DNA of 64,000 bases from Pseudomonas vancouverensis (GTDB lineage Bacteria; Pseudomonadota; Gammaproteobacteria; Pseudomonadales; Pseudomonadaceae), in contig NZ_RRZK01000007.1 of NCBI RefSeq assembly GCF_004348895.1, positions 372,001 through 436,000 of the forward strand, in the 5' to 3' direction. Shown here one piece after another: positions 11,061 to 18,900 of this stretch. The notes below the pieces were generated by a model. It saw only the letters and a program-made list of their open reading frames with translations, searched no databases and was not told where the DNA came from. The stretch's first letter is position 1; every line of letters begins with the position of its first letter. Both the position numbers and the translations under genes were made by a program.

Positions 11061-11642
11061 TTACTTTTCAAACCCGCTGGAAGGAAACACATCAGTCCCA
11101 CGCCAACGCCGCACCGAGCGCTGGAAGAACAGACTGTTGGGCACCTGCACCATTGCACTGCCGGTGCCGAGTTCTTCAGCCTCGATCAGCGTGGTGTAGA
11201 GCAAATTGATTGCCACCACCCGCCCCTTCACGCCCGGCTTGTCGGTGGTGTCGACCAGTTCGACCACATCGCCAAGACGAAACGGGCCCACGGTGAAAAT
11301 CAGAATCGCGCACAGCAGGTTCGACAGCACGCTCCACATGGCGAAAAACGCCACCGCCGCAACAGCGACGAACCCGGACAACGCCGTCCACAGCACGGTG
11401 GCCGAAACACCCAGGCGCTCAAGCACGAAAATCAGTGCGCTGCCCATGATCAGCCAGCGCAATCCGCCCCGCAGCGGCATCATCAACTGCGGCGGGAACG
11501 GGTAACGTTCACCGAGGCGCGTCAGGCCCTTGGCGACGAAGCGCTGGGTGAAATAGGCCGCCAGCAGGATCAGCAGGATCTGCACGCCGAGGAGGATCGG
11601 CTCGACCCATTCTGCCGGCAACGGCAGCTTGAAGGCGCCCAT
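11061..11642 (-). CDS. Small-conductance mechanosensitive channel (MscS family)
   Basis: A short MscS-type channel, 193 residues against 286 for E. coli MscS. Two or three membrane helices lead into the pore helix (ALSGFVAVAAVAFFAMWSVL) and the beta domain signature GPFRLGDVVELVDTTDKPG near residue 120. The ending PNSLFFQRSVRRW corresponds to the PN(S/T) motif, after which the usual C-terminal alpha/beta domain is largely missing. Such truncated MscS proteins occur in Pseudomonas, so this need not be a defect. Its start overlaps the yheS-like stop by one base (TGATG), which implies translational coupling. Confidence 0.88.
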   Translation of the reverse strand: MGAFKLPLPAEWVEPILLGVQILLILLAAYFTQRFVAKGLTRLGERYPFPPQLMMPLRGGLRWLIMGSALIFVLERLGVSATVLWTALSGFVAVAAVAFFAMWSVLSNLLCAILIFTVGPFRLGDVVELVDTTDKPGVKGRVVAINLLYTTLIEAEELGTGSAMVQVPNSLFFQRSVRRWRGTDVFPSSGFEK

Positions 11643-13552
11643 CAGGACAGCGCCTCCAGCTCCGCCTGCATGCTTTCCAGCAACTCCAGCGCTTCCATCC
11701 AGGCTTCTTCCAGTTCAGCCTCACGCACCTTCAACTTGGCCTGCTCGGCCAGCAGATCGCGCAATTCATTCTTGCGTGCCGGCTCGTAGATATCACTGTC
11801 GCCGAGGCTGGCATCGATCTTCGCCAGTTTCTCGTGCAGCTTGCCAAGCTCGGCTTCGAGCTTGTCGGCCTCGCGCTTGTGCGGCGCCAGTTGTTGACGC
11901 AACGCTGCGGCTGCCTGGCGCTGGGCCTTCTTGTCGGTCTTGTCCGGATTCACCGGTGTGTTGCTGACCGGGGCATTACGCTGGCGATAGTCCACCAGCC
12001 AGCGGGTGTAGTCCTCGAGGTCGCCATCGAACTCTTCGACCTTGCCGTCGGCAACCAGGTAGAAGTTGTCGGTGGTGCTCTTGAGCAAATGACGGTCGTG
12101 GGAGACCACCAATACCGCACCGCTGAACTCTTGCAGGGCCATGGTCAGTGCCAGGCGCATTTCCAGGTCCAGGTGGTTGGTCGGCTCGTCGAGCAGCAAC
12201 AGATTCGGGCGATCCCAGGCGATCAGCGCCAGGGCCAGACGTGCCTTCTCGCCACCGGAGAAGTTCAGCACCGGCTCGTCGATCCGTGCACCCCGGAAGT
12301 CGAAGCCGCCGAGGAAGTCGCGCAAGGTTTGCTCGCGCTCGGTCGGGGCCAGGCGTTGCAAATGCAACAACGGGCTCGCCTTGGCGTCCAGCGAGTCGAG
12401 CTGATGCTGGGCGAAATAGCCGACCACGGTGTTCTCGCCGCGGGTCAGGCGACCGGCCAGTGGCGAAAGCTCACCCGCCAGGTTCTTGATCAGGGTCGAC
12501 TTGCCCGCACCGTTAGGACCGAGCAGGCCGATCCGCGCACCCGGGGTCAGTTGCAACTTGACCTTCTCCAGCACGGCTTTGTCGCCGTAACCCAGACGAG
12601 CATCGGACAGGTCGATCAGCGGGCTGGAAATCTTCTGCGACTCACGGAAGACGAAGTCGAATGGCGAATCGACGTGAGCGGCGGTCAGTTCTTCCATCCG
12701 TTCCAGAGCCTTGATCCGGCTCTGGGCCTGACGGGCCTTGGTCGCCTGGGCCTTGAAGCGGGCGATGTAGCTTTCCATGTGCGCACGTTGTGCCTGCTGC
12801 TTCTCGTAGGCCTGTTGTTGCTGGGCCAGACGTTCGGCGCGAGCACGTTCGAAGGCGCTGTAACCACCACGGTACAAGGTGATCTTGCGCTGATCGACGT
12901 GAGCGACGTGATCGACCACGGCATCGAGGAAGTCGCGGTCGTGGGAAATCAGCATCAGCGTGCCGGGATACCCTTTGAGCCACTCTTCCAGCCAGATGAT
13001 CGCGTCGAGATCCAGGTGGTTGGTCGGTTCGTCGAGCAGCAGCAAGTCGGAAGGACACATCAGGGCCTGCGCCAGGTTCAGGCGCATCCGCCAGCCACCG
13101 GAGAAGTCGCCGACCTGACGATCCATCTGCTCGTTGGTGAAGCCCAGGCCCGCCAGCAGTTTGCGCGCGCGCGCATCGGCGGTGTAACCGTCGGCGCTGT
13201 CCAGTTCCGAGTGCAGACGAGCCTGTGCGGCACCGTCATGGGCCGCTTCGGCCGCCGCCAGGTCGCGTTGCACCTGGCGCAGGCGCAGGTCGCCATCGAG
13301 CACGTAGTCGACCGCCAGGCGCTCGAGCGTGTCGACCTCCTGGCGCATGTGGGCGATACGCCAGTCGGCCGGCAGGAAACAGTCACCCGAGTCCGGGTGC
13401 AGTTCGCCCCGAAGCAAGGCGAACAGGCTCGATTTGCCGGCGCCGTTGGCACCGATGAGGCCGGCTTTCTGGCCGGCGTGCAGGGTCAGCTCGGCGTCTT
13501 CTAGCAGACGTTGCGGGCCACGCTGTAAAGTCAGGTTCTGAAGTCGAATCAT
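11642..13552 (-). CDS. yheS: ABC-F family ATPase, YheS type
   Basis: A soluble tandem-ATPase of 636 residues, close to E. coli YheS (637). The first cassette has Walker A GANGAGKSS near residue 35, signature FSGGWRMRL and Walker B LLLLDEPTNHLDLDA. The inter-domain linker is rich in Gln/Arg (QQQQAYEKQQAQRAHMESY). The second cassette has GPNGAGKST, FSGGEKARLAL and LLLLDEPTNHLDLEM. A charged coiled-coil tail ends the protein. ABC-F proteins act at the ribosomal E site and resolve stalling. The start at 13552 (MIRLQNLTL) is where homologues begin; a longer frame to 13585 is unsupported. Confidence 0.94.
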   Translation of the reverse strand: MIRLQNLTLQRGPQRLLEDAELTLHAGQKAGLIGANGAGKSSLFALLRGELHPDSGDCFLPADWRIAHMRQEVDTLERLAVDYVLDGDLRLRQVQRDLAAAEAAHDGAAQARLHSELDSADGYTADARARKLLAGLGFTNEQMDRQVGDFSGGWRMRLNLAQALMCPSDLLLLDEPTNHLDLDAIIWLEEWLKGYPGTLMLISHDRDFLDAVVDHVAHVDQRKITLYRGGYSAFERARAERLAQQQQAYEKQQAQRAHMESYIARFKAQATKARQAQSRIKALERMEELTAAHVDSPFDFVFRESQKISSPLIDLSDARLGYGDKAVLEKVKLQLTPGARIGLLGPNGAGKSTLIKNLAGELSPLAGRLTRGENTVVGYFAQHQLDSLDAKASPLLHLQRLAPTEREQTLRDFLGGFDFRGARIDEPVLNFSGGEKARLALALIAWDRPNLLLLDEPTNHLDLEMRLALTMALQEFSGAVLVVSHDRHLLKSTTDNFYLVADGKVEEFDGDLEDYTRWLVDYRQRNAPVSNTPVNPDKTDKKAQRQAAAALRQQLAPHKREADKLEAELGKLHEKLAKIDASLGDSDIYEPARKNELRDLLAEQAKLKVREAELEEAWMEALELLESMQAELEALS

Positions 13553-13602
13553 AATGGCGGCGGAGTCTACCAGCTTCGCTCGCAACTGGCGCGAGTAGCA
13601 CT

Positions 13603-14067
13603 ATGTCCTCTGACCTGTGGAGCTTTTCCCTCAGCACTTACGCCTTGCCGGGTGTTGAACCGCTGTGCCTGCGATTGCAGTCGACGGGGGCCAGTGTGTG
13701 TCTATTGCTGTGCGGCGCCTGGCTGGGTCGACGCGGCGTCATCTGCACTGAACCCCGCTTGCAGCAGCTTCAGGCCGTGGCCAATGCCTGGGATACCGAT
13801 GTCGTTCAACCGTTGCGAACCTTGCGCAGGCAGTGGAAAGCCGCCTCGATGGCAGACACCGAGCTGCATACCCTGCGCGAAAAAGTGAAGACACTGGAGC
13901 TGGAGGCCGAGCGGATCTTGCTGTTGCGGCTGGAGCAGGCCACGCAGAGTTGGCCGCAGGAAGGCGTGACCGAGCTATCGGCCTGGCTGGAAGGTGTGAC
14001 GGCTGGCGCCGCCCACCTCGACCGCGACGCGCTGCATCAGCTGCGCGTCGCGGTAACCGGCACTTAG
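13603..14067 (+). CDS. TIGR02444 (DUF2390) family protein
   Basis: A 154-residue protein of the gammaproteobacterial TIGR02444 family; function unknown. It opens with the family hallmark LWSFSLSTYALPGVEPLCLRLQ, followed by CGAWLGRRGV near residue 37 and VVQPLRTLRRQWK. A helical stretch rich in Glu/Leu (residues 85-120) may form a coiled coil. No signal peptide is seen. It is divergent from the yheS-like gene across 50 bp. Its stop codon overlaps the convergent algP stop in the sequence TTAG. Confidence 0.85.
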   Translation: MSSDLWSFSLSTYALPGVEPLCLRLQSTGASVCLLLCGAWLGRRGVICTEPRLQQLQAVANAWDTDVVQPLRTLRRQWKAASMADTELHTLREKVKTLELEAERILLLRLEQATQSWPQEGVTELSAWLEGVTAGAAHLDRDALHQLRVAVTGT

Positions 14068-15290
14068 GAAGCGCTGGTTGGGGTGGTAGCAGTGTTCGAC
14101 GCGGCGGCCGGCGTTGGTGCTGGCGTGGCTGTCGAGTTGGTCGCGGCTGGCGCCGGCGCTGCCGGTGCGGCTGGAGCGGCTGGAGCTGCTGGCTTGGCAA
14201 CCGGGGTTGCAGCAGGTTTGGCAACTGCAGCGGCAGCCGGTTTGGCAGCAACCGGTTTTTTCACTGCCGGCTTGGCTGCCGGTTTTGCAGCAGGCTTGGC
14301 AGCGGCTGGTTTGGCGGCACTGGCAGTGGCCGGTTTAGCCGCAGCAGCAGGCTTGGCAGCAGCAGGTTTTGCCGCTGGTTTCGCCGCAGCTTTTGCAGCA
14401 GGTTTGGCTGCTACCGGTTTGGCTGCTACCGGTTTGGCTGCTACCGGTTTGGCTGCTGGTTTGGCTGCTGGTTTGGCAGCTACAGGTTTAGCGGCTGGCT
14501 TGGCAGCCGGTTTTGCCGCTGCAGTTCTGGCGGCTGGCTTGGCAGCCGGTTTCGCGGCTGCGGTTTTGGCTGCTGGTTTTGCAGCAGGTTTTGCAGCAGG
14601 TTTTGCAGCCGGTTTAGCAGCGGTTCTTGCCGCTGGTTTGGCAGCAGCTGTGGCAGGTTTCGCGGCAGCAGTTCTTACAACTGCTGGCTTGGCGGCAGCC
14701 GGTTTGGCCGCAGCGGTTTTAGCAGCCGGTTTGGCAGCGCTGGCAGCTGGTTTTCTCGCGGCAGGTTTTGCAGCCGGTTTAGCGGCGGCAGTTTTAGCGG
14801 CTGGCTTGGCAGCAGCAGGCTTGGCCGGTGCTTTTGCAGCAGCGGGTTTGGCAGCCGCTTTACGGGCAGGTGCCGCTGCCGGCTTGGCCGCGCGCAGGGA
14901 CAACGCCTTGCCGACAGCCTCTTGAACACGGCCGACACCCTGGGCCAGTTTCAGGCTTTCCTGGGCATCACGTTTGAGTTGCAGAATGTAGGTGCGGGTT
15001 TGCGTCTGACGATCTTTCAGTGCGTCAAGCAGCCCTTCGAGTTCGCCCACGGATTCCTTCGCCTTGGCCTGTGCCTTGGCTTTTCCGGCAGACGCTGCAT
15101 CCTGCAATTTGGTGCGGGACTTGTGCAGTTTTTCTTGCGCTTTGCCGCGTTGCTTTTCCAGCTTGGCGAGCAATTTCTCAGCATCAGCCAGGGCTTCGGA
15201 ACAAGCGGTTTCCAGATGCTCGAGCAAGCTGCCCGAGAGTTGTTGAAGCAGGTGCAACGGAGTATTTACAGGCTTCTTGGTGGCCGACAT
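14064..15290 (-). CDS. algP: AlgP (AlgR3), histone H1-like alginate regulatory protein
   Basis: AlgP is a DNA-binding, histone-like regulator of alginate genes in P. aeruginosa. The first 135 residues form a Lys/Glu-rich, probably coiled-coil region with many Ala and Gln. The rest, to residue 408, is low-complexity Lys-Pro-Ala sequence with about 30 KPAA units, resembling the tail of eukaryotic histone H1. The last 45 residues lose lysine and become Ala/Pro/Thr-rich. The repeat DNA makes the coding length prone to change by slippage or recombination, so length will differ between strains and may be misassembled. ATG at 15290 follows AGGAGG. It points away from the FKBP gene. Confidence 0.93.
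   Translation of the reverse strand: MSATKKPVNTPLHLLQQLSGSLLEHLETACSEALADAEKLLAKLEKQRGKAQEKLHKSRTKLQDAASAGKAKAQAKAKESVGELEGLLDALKDRQTQTRTYILQLKRDAQESLKLAQGVGRVQEAVGKALSLRAAKPAAAPARKAAAKPAAAKAPAKPAAAKPAAKTAAAKPAAKPAARKPAASAAKPAAKTAAAKPAAAKPAVVRTAAAKPATAAAKPAARTAAKPAAKPAAKPAAKPAAKTAAAKPAAKPAARTAAAKPAAKPAAKPVAAKPAAKPAAKPVAAKPVAAKPVAAKPAAKAAAKPAAKPAAAKPAAAAKPATASAAKPAAAKPAAKPAAKPAVKKPVAAKPAAAAVAKPAATPVAKPAAPAAPAAPAAPAPAATNSTATPAPTPAAASNTATTPTSAS
14203..14880. repeat. Tandem KPAA-coding repeat tract in algP
   Basis: Degenerate 12-15 bp units coding Lys-Pro-Ala-Ala run through this stretch. The cleanest part is three perfect tandem copies of a 15-mer, GGTTTGGCTGCTACC, at 14401-14445, followed by 12-bp GGTTTGGCTGCT units. 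A 12-bp unit, TTTTGCAGCAGG, repeats near 14577-14600. It is internal to algP and not CRISPR. Confidence 0.85.
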
Positions 15291-15482
15291 GGTTTACCTC
15301 CTGGCTGAAGTGAGTGCGGCTCATACTAGACCTCTGCTGCAACCGCCGCTAGGGCATGTTGACACTATCCAAAGCGTTGTGTTGCAAAGGACTGAAAAAC
15401 TTCTGCAGCGATGCAAAAGCAGTTCACCGTTGTGCGCATTCACACTGGCATAATCGCGCGCACTTCAGGTCGGAGAGTGCCC

Positions 15483-16148
15483 ATGTCGCGCTACCTTTTT
15501 TTATCGCTGTGCGTGTTTTTTTCTACGGTCCACGCGGCCGAAACAACACCGGAAAATGAAGCTCACGATCTCGCCTACAGCCTAGGCGCGAGCCTAGGTG
15601 AACGCTTGCGCCTGGAGGCGCCCGACCTGCAACTCCAGGCACTGATCGAAGGTTTGCAACAGGCCTATCAGGCCAAGCCACTGGCATTGAAGGACGAGCA
15701 AATCGAACAGATCCTGACCGAGCATGAAGCACGGATTGCCATGCAGTCGGCCCAGCCTCACAGCGAAGCGGTGATGGAAAAGGAGCAGCGCTTTCTTGCC
15801 GAAGAAAAAGCCAAACCCGGCGTTCGAGAACTGGCCGATGGCGTACTGGTTACCGAGCTGACGCCAGGCACAGGTGCAAAGGCAGGTCCGAACGGAAAAG
15901 TGCAGGTCCTGTACATCGGCCGACTGCCCGACGGCACCGTGTTCGACCAGAGCACCCAGCCACAATGGTTCAGGCTCGATAGCGTGATTGCCGGATGGCG
16001 CAGCGCCCTGCAAAACATGCCCGTGGGTGCGAAATGGCGCCTGGTGATTCCCTCGGCTCAGGCATACGGCGCCGACGGCGCCGGCGACGTGATCGCGCCG
16101 TTCACCCCGTTGGTGTTTGAAATTGAACTGCGCGGCGCTACCGGCTGA
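15483..16148 (+). CDS. FKBP-type peptidyl-prolyl cis-trans isomerase, exported
   Basis: A 221-residue isomerase. The N-terminus MSRYLFLSLCVFFSTVHA is a signal peptide, so it probably acts in the periplasm. An FKBP-N dimerisation/chaperone-like helical domain follows (residues 25-115, starting AYSLGASLGERL as in FklB and Mip). A C-terminal FKBP domain has VQVLYIGRLPDGTVFDQS, VIAGWRSALQNMPVGAKW and IPSAQAYG. The ATG at 15483 is preferred because the signal peptide begins there; the frame to 15411 adds a non-hydrophobic leader. The gene lies between algP and algQ, as in P. aeruginosa. Confidence 0.92.
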   Translation: MSRYLFLSLCVFFSTVHAAETTPENEAHDLAYSLGASLGERLRLEAPDLQLQALIEGLQQAYQAKPLALKDEQIEQILTEHEARIAMQSAQPHSEAVMEKEQRFLAEEKAKPGVRELADGVLVTELTPGTGAKAGPNGKVQVLYIGRLPDGTVFDQSTQPQWFRLDSVIAGWRSALQNMPVGAKWRLVIPSAQAYGADGAGDVIAPFTPLVFEIELRGATG

Positions 16149-16159
16149 AATCAGAAATG

Positions 16160-16189
16160 AAAAACGGCGTGCCACTGGCACGCCGTTTT
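16160..16189. terminator. Bidirectional terminator between FKBP gene and algQ
   Basis: AAAACGGCGTGCC pairs with GGCACGCCGTTTT around a 4-nt loop, flanked by A-run and T-run. It serves both convergent genes. Confidence 0.9.
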
Positions 16190-16208
16190 CTGTCTTGCGC
16201 AAAGCGAT

Positions 16209-16667
16209 TCAGGCTTGAACCGAATCGACTTCCTTGTGAGCTGTGTGCAGCACTTCGATCAGGCAATCTTCCAGTTCGAAGCGTTCATGCAACAGGCCGC
16301 CCAGCTCCTTGAATTTTTCCGCGACGCATTTGCCTTCATCGCACAGGTCGTTGAACGCCAGCAGCTTTTCGGTAATGACATCGATACGCGGGTAGAGGGT
16401 CTCGGCCAGTTCCAGACCACGCTTGTCGTTGAAGGCCTTGGCCTCCCCCGTCAGCTGTTCATAAATTTCGAAATGCCCGGCAGACACGTAATCAACCAGC
16501 ACGCCGCAGAACTCCTGCAACGGCTTGCGGTTCTCGCCCAAAGCCTCTGGCTTGGCGCCGAGAGCGTCATAGGCCCCGATCAGTTCGTGTCGTTCCTGCA
16601 ACCAGCGATCGATCAGCAGGTGCACTCCACCCCAGCGTTCCTGAGCATTCTGACAACTTTCGAGCAT
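16209..16667 (-). CDS. algQ: AlgQ / Rsd, anti-sigma-70 factor
   Basis: AlgQ (AlgR2) is the Pseudomonas Rsd. It binds region 4 of the housekeeping sigma factor and favours alternative sigma factors; in P. aeruginosa it affects alginate and pyoverdine genes. The 152-residue, all-helical protein opens with [20 protein letters not shown] and carries LCEFLVDYVS-like text as [20 protein letters not shown] near residue 53. The conserved acidic surface is retained. ATG at 16667 follows GGGAAGAGAG. The gene lies in the regulatory block downstream of dsbB, with 177 bp upstream that must hold its promoter. Confidence 0.94.
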   Translation of the reverse strand: MLESCQNAQERWGGVHLLIDRWLQERHELIGAYDALGAKPEALGENRKPLQEFCGVLVDYVSAGHFEIYEQLTGEAKAFNDKRGLELAETLYPRIDVITEKLLAFNDLCDEGKCVAEKFKELGGLLHERFELEDCLIEVLHTAHKEVDSVQA

Positions 16668-16844
16668 GGTGATCTCTCTTCCCTTGTGGGTCAGCTGCTC
16701 TATGCCTGCTCGCCTCTTGTAACGTCAGTGGGCGGTCAGGCAGAGCGTCATCGAGCAACAAAATTCCAATGACACGTGCGGGCCAGATTATGCCCGCAGG
16801 GCACTGGCTTCAAGGTACGCAGGCGATAAAGTTCATACAAGTGT

Positions 16845-17396
16845 TTAATCGCCCAATAGCACCCGGTGCGACGACTCGCCGCTGAGCGGTCGCCGATGGC
16901 CGCGCCAGACAAGTCGCAGCAACTGATGCAGCGCCAGCATGACCATCGCGACAAACAGCAACAGACTCCATTCCGTGAGGCTCAGGCCAAACAAAGTCCA
17001 AGTGATTTGCGCACACCCAACCGCGCCGTTGAACAATTGTTGTATCACTGAGGACCAGGGTTCGGTTGCAATCAGGTCACCCATGCTGGTCGAGCAGGAC
17101 GTCAAGCGCGGCACCGGATCAGTTTGCAACAAGACCTGCCGCCATGCCGCGACGGTGCCCGTCAGACTGCAACAGACTGCCGTCAGCCAATAGAGGATGC
17201 TGCCCCCACGACCGGGGCCATGGACAGCGGCAATCAGGCAAACAGCGCTAAACAGTGCCAGGCAAAGGCGTTGCAGTAGACACAAGCCGCAAGGTCGCAG
17301 GCCGACCGCGAATTCGAGGTACCAGGAAACGCCCAACGCCAGGGCACCCGCAACGAAGGCCATGAAAAACAAGGAGCGTGAGTGAGCCAATGACAT
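16845..17396 (-). CDS. dsbB: Disulfide bond formation protein B (DsbB/DsbH)
   Basis: DsbB reoxidises DsbA in the periplasm and passes electrons to quinone. The 183-residue protein has four hydrophobic segments. The first periplasmic loop carries the CxxC pair in LRPCGLCLLQR near residue 36, and the second holds the other pair, C in RLTSCSTSMGD and C in GAVGCAQITW. All four catalytic cysteines are present. I prefer the ATG at 17396 (MSLAHSR); the frame runs to 17453 and an ATG at 17426 is possible. Both ribosome sites are weak. In P. aeruginosa the dsbH gene lies in this same algQ-hemY gap. Confidence 0.88.
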   Translation of the reverse strand: MSLAHSRSLFFMAFVAGALALGVSWYLEFAVGLRPCGLCLLQRLCLALFSAVCLIAAVHGPGRGGSILYWLTAVCCSLTGTVAAWRQVLLQTDPVPRLTSCSTSMGDLIATEPWSSVIQQLFNGAVGCAQITWTLFGLSLTEWSLLLFVAMVMLALHQLLRLVWRGHRRPLSGESSHRVLLGD

Positions 17397-17593
17397 GGCA
17401 TTTCCGTAAAAGTAGTGACAGGTCATTACGGTAGAGGAAAGCGAGTCGGCCATTCAAGGCGAAACGGCAGGGAGACTTCAGCGCAGGTGTAGGGAAATAC
17501 CGACGCTTGGGAGAGGATAAAAAGCAGCCTCCTGTAGGAGTTTGTCTGCGACAGATTTCAGCGACCTGTATGCAGTGATTTGTCACACACCGG

Positions 17594-17618
17594 CAAGGGA
17601 GCAAGCCCCCCCTCGCCA
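17594..17618. repeat. Single REP half-site
   Basis: CAAGGGAGCAAGCCCCCCCTCGCCA resembles one arm of the TGTGGCGAGG-type elements, in an AC/GT-rich gap between hemY and dsbB. No full partner arm is seen, so it looks like a decayed or solo REP. Confidence 0.5.
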
Positions 17619-17632
17619 TTGACCACAGACTT

Positions 17633-17658
17633 ACATTGGGCCACCGGAGCAGCCCAAT
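17633..17658 (-). terminator. Inverted repeat after hemY, possible terminator
   Basis: CATTGGG and CCCAATG frame a GC-rich centre directly after the hemY stop on the minus strand. There is no T-run, so intrinsic termination is uncertain. Confidence 0.4.
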
Positions 17659-17661
17659 GAA

Positions 17662-18900
17662 TCAGGCACGAACCGGCACCGGCAGCGGTGCCGCCAACAG
17701 ACGCTCATCCAGCAAGCCCAAGCCTTCTTGGAACAGTTGGTTGCTGCGTTCGGTATCACCCATTTGCGCCAGCAGGCGTGCCAGTTCGGCGCAGGCTTCC
17801 GGGTGGCGTTGGACGCGAAGACTGTCTTCCAGGTAATCCCTGGCCTTGCCCCACAAGCTGTTTTGCAGGCTCAGTCGACCCAGGGTCAACAACAGGCCAG
17901 GGTCGGCCGGATGCTCCTTGAGCCAGCCTTCAGCGGTCTGCAACTGACGCGCTGGATCCTTGCCACGAACCAGCCCGTAAAGGCGCGCGAGATGACTGTC
18001 GTAGTTGCGCTTGAGCGCCGTGCGCAGGACCTCTTCGGCTTCGACCTGAGCACCCAGTTGTCGCAGTTGCTCGGCATAGGCGAGCACCAGCTGCGGTTCC
18101 TGACGCTGCGCCGCGCTCAATTGCTGCCAGGCGCGCTCGAGCGACTGCAAGCCGACCGTACCGTCCTCTTCCCGCTGCGCGGCGAAGGACAGGTTCGCAC
18201 CCCAGGCACGGCGCTCCAGTTCGGCAAGTTCGGCTGCGGGCAACACTTTGTCCTTGCGCAACTCCGGCAGCAGGCGGATCACCGCCGACCAGTCCCCACG
18301 CTGCTGGTGCAAGCGCTGAAGTTGGCGCAGCGTCTGCGCGTTGTGCGGGTGACGTTCGTGCATGGCTTCAAGCGTCGCCAGGGCGCCATCGGTGTCGCCG
18401 CGGTCGGTCTGCAATTGTGCGTGGCTCAGGGCGATCGCCAATTCGGCTTGGGGCTGACGCTCCAGTGCGCGCTCCAGCAGACTGTCGCACTCTTCGTAGT
18501 GACCCTGCTCGTTTGCAGCCCGAGCCGCTCCGAGGTAGTACAGCAACGGTTGGCGCTCGGCTTCGGCGGCGCGATGCAGATGACGTTGCGCGCTGGCCCA
18601 GCGCCCTTCCGCCAGGTCCAGCTGACCATGTTCAATCGCCACTTGTACCCGACGACTACGGTTGCGCCGTGACCACGGATTGACCACGCCGCTGGAGGTC
18701 ATCACCAGTTCCACAAGAGCCTTGATACCCCAGACCACCAGCCAGAGCACCGCGACCAGCGCCAGCGTCGCCCACAGACTGGACTCGTAGCGGAAGGTCT
18801 TGTAGGCAACCAGCACGTAGCCGGAATGCTCGGCAATCGCCAGCCCCAACGCGGCGGCGGCGGCAATCACCAGGAACACGATGACATAGAGGCGTTTCAT
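17662..18900 (-). CDS. hemY: HemY, TPR-containing haem biosynthesis operon protein
   Basis: A 412-residue inner-membrane protein with an N-terminal HemY domain and TPR repeats. Two membrane helices lie near residues 5-24 and 42-62, followed by a basic stretch WSRRNRSRRVQVA. The remaining cytoplasmic or periplasmic part is TPR-like (YLGAARAANEQGHYEECDSL and similar). Its biochemical role in haem synthesis is unclear, and it is not the Bacillus protoporphyrinogen oxidase of the same name. The start codon overlaps the hemX stop (ATGA), so translation is coupled. Confidence 0.92.
   Translation of the reverse strand: MKRLYVIVFLVIAAAAALGLAIAEHSGYVLVAYKTFRYESSLWATLALVAVLWLVVWGIKALVELVMTSSGVVNPWSRRNRSRRVQVAIEHGQLDLAEGRWASAQRHLHRAAEAERQPLLYYLGAARAANEQGHYEECDSLLERALERQPQAELAIALSHAQLQTDRGDTDGALATLEAMHERHPHNAQTLRQLQRLHQQRGDWSAVIRLLPELRKDKVLPAAELAELERRAWGANLSFAAQREEDGTVGLQSLERAWQQLSAAQRQEPQLVLAYAEQLRQLGAQVEAEEVLRTALKRNYDSHLARLYGLVRGKDPARQLQTAEGWLKEHPADPGLLLTLGRLSLQNSLWGKARDYLEDSLRVQRHPEACAELARLLAQMGDTERSNQLFQEGLGLLDERLLAAPLPVPVRA

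Noticed and set aside
11061..11642. Short MscS channel as a truncated pseudogene
   Set aside because: Frame is intact, the PN motif region is present and the start is coupled to the upstream gene; short MscS forms exist in this genus.
11834..13504. Plus-strand frame of 556 residues opposite the yheS-like gene
   Set aside because: Antisense to a protein with two intact ABC cassettes; no motif of its own.
14401..14445. Three tandem 15-bp repeats as a possible CRISPR or iteron array
   Set aside because: Repeats are contiguous without spacers and are in frame inside algP.
14083..14925. Plus-strand Ala/Gly-rich hydrophobic frame of 280 residues opposite algP
   Set aside because: Also an antisense reading of the KPAA tract. 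It looks membrane-like only because the complement codes Ala, Gly and Leu.
13833..15308. Plus-strand frame rich in Cys, Arg, Phe and Gly opposite algP
   Set aside because: The repeats (SRFGCYRFGC type) are the antisense reading of the KPAA tract, not a novel repeat protein.
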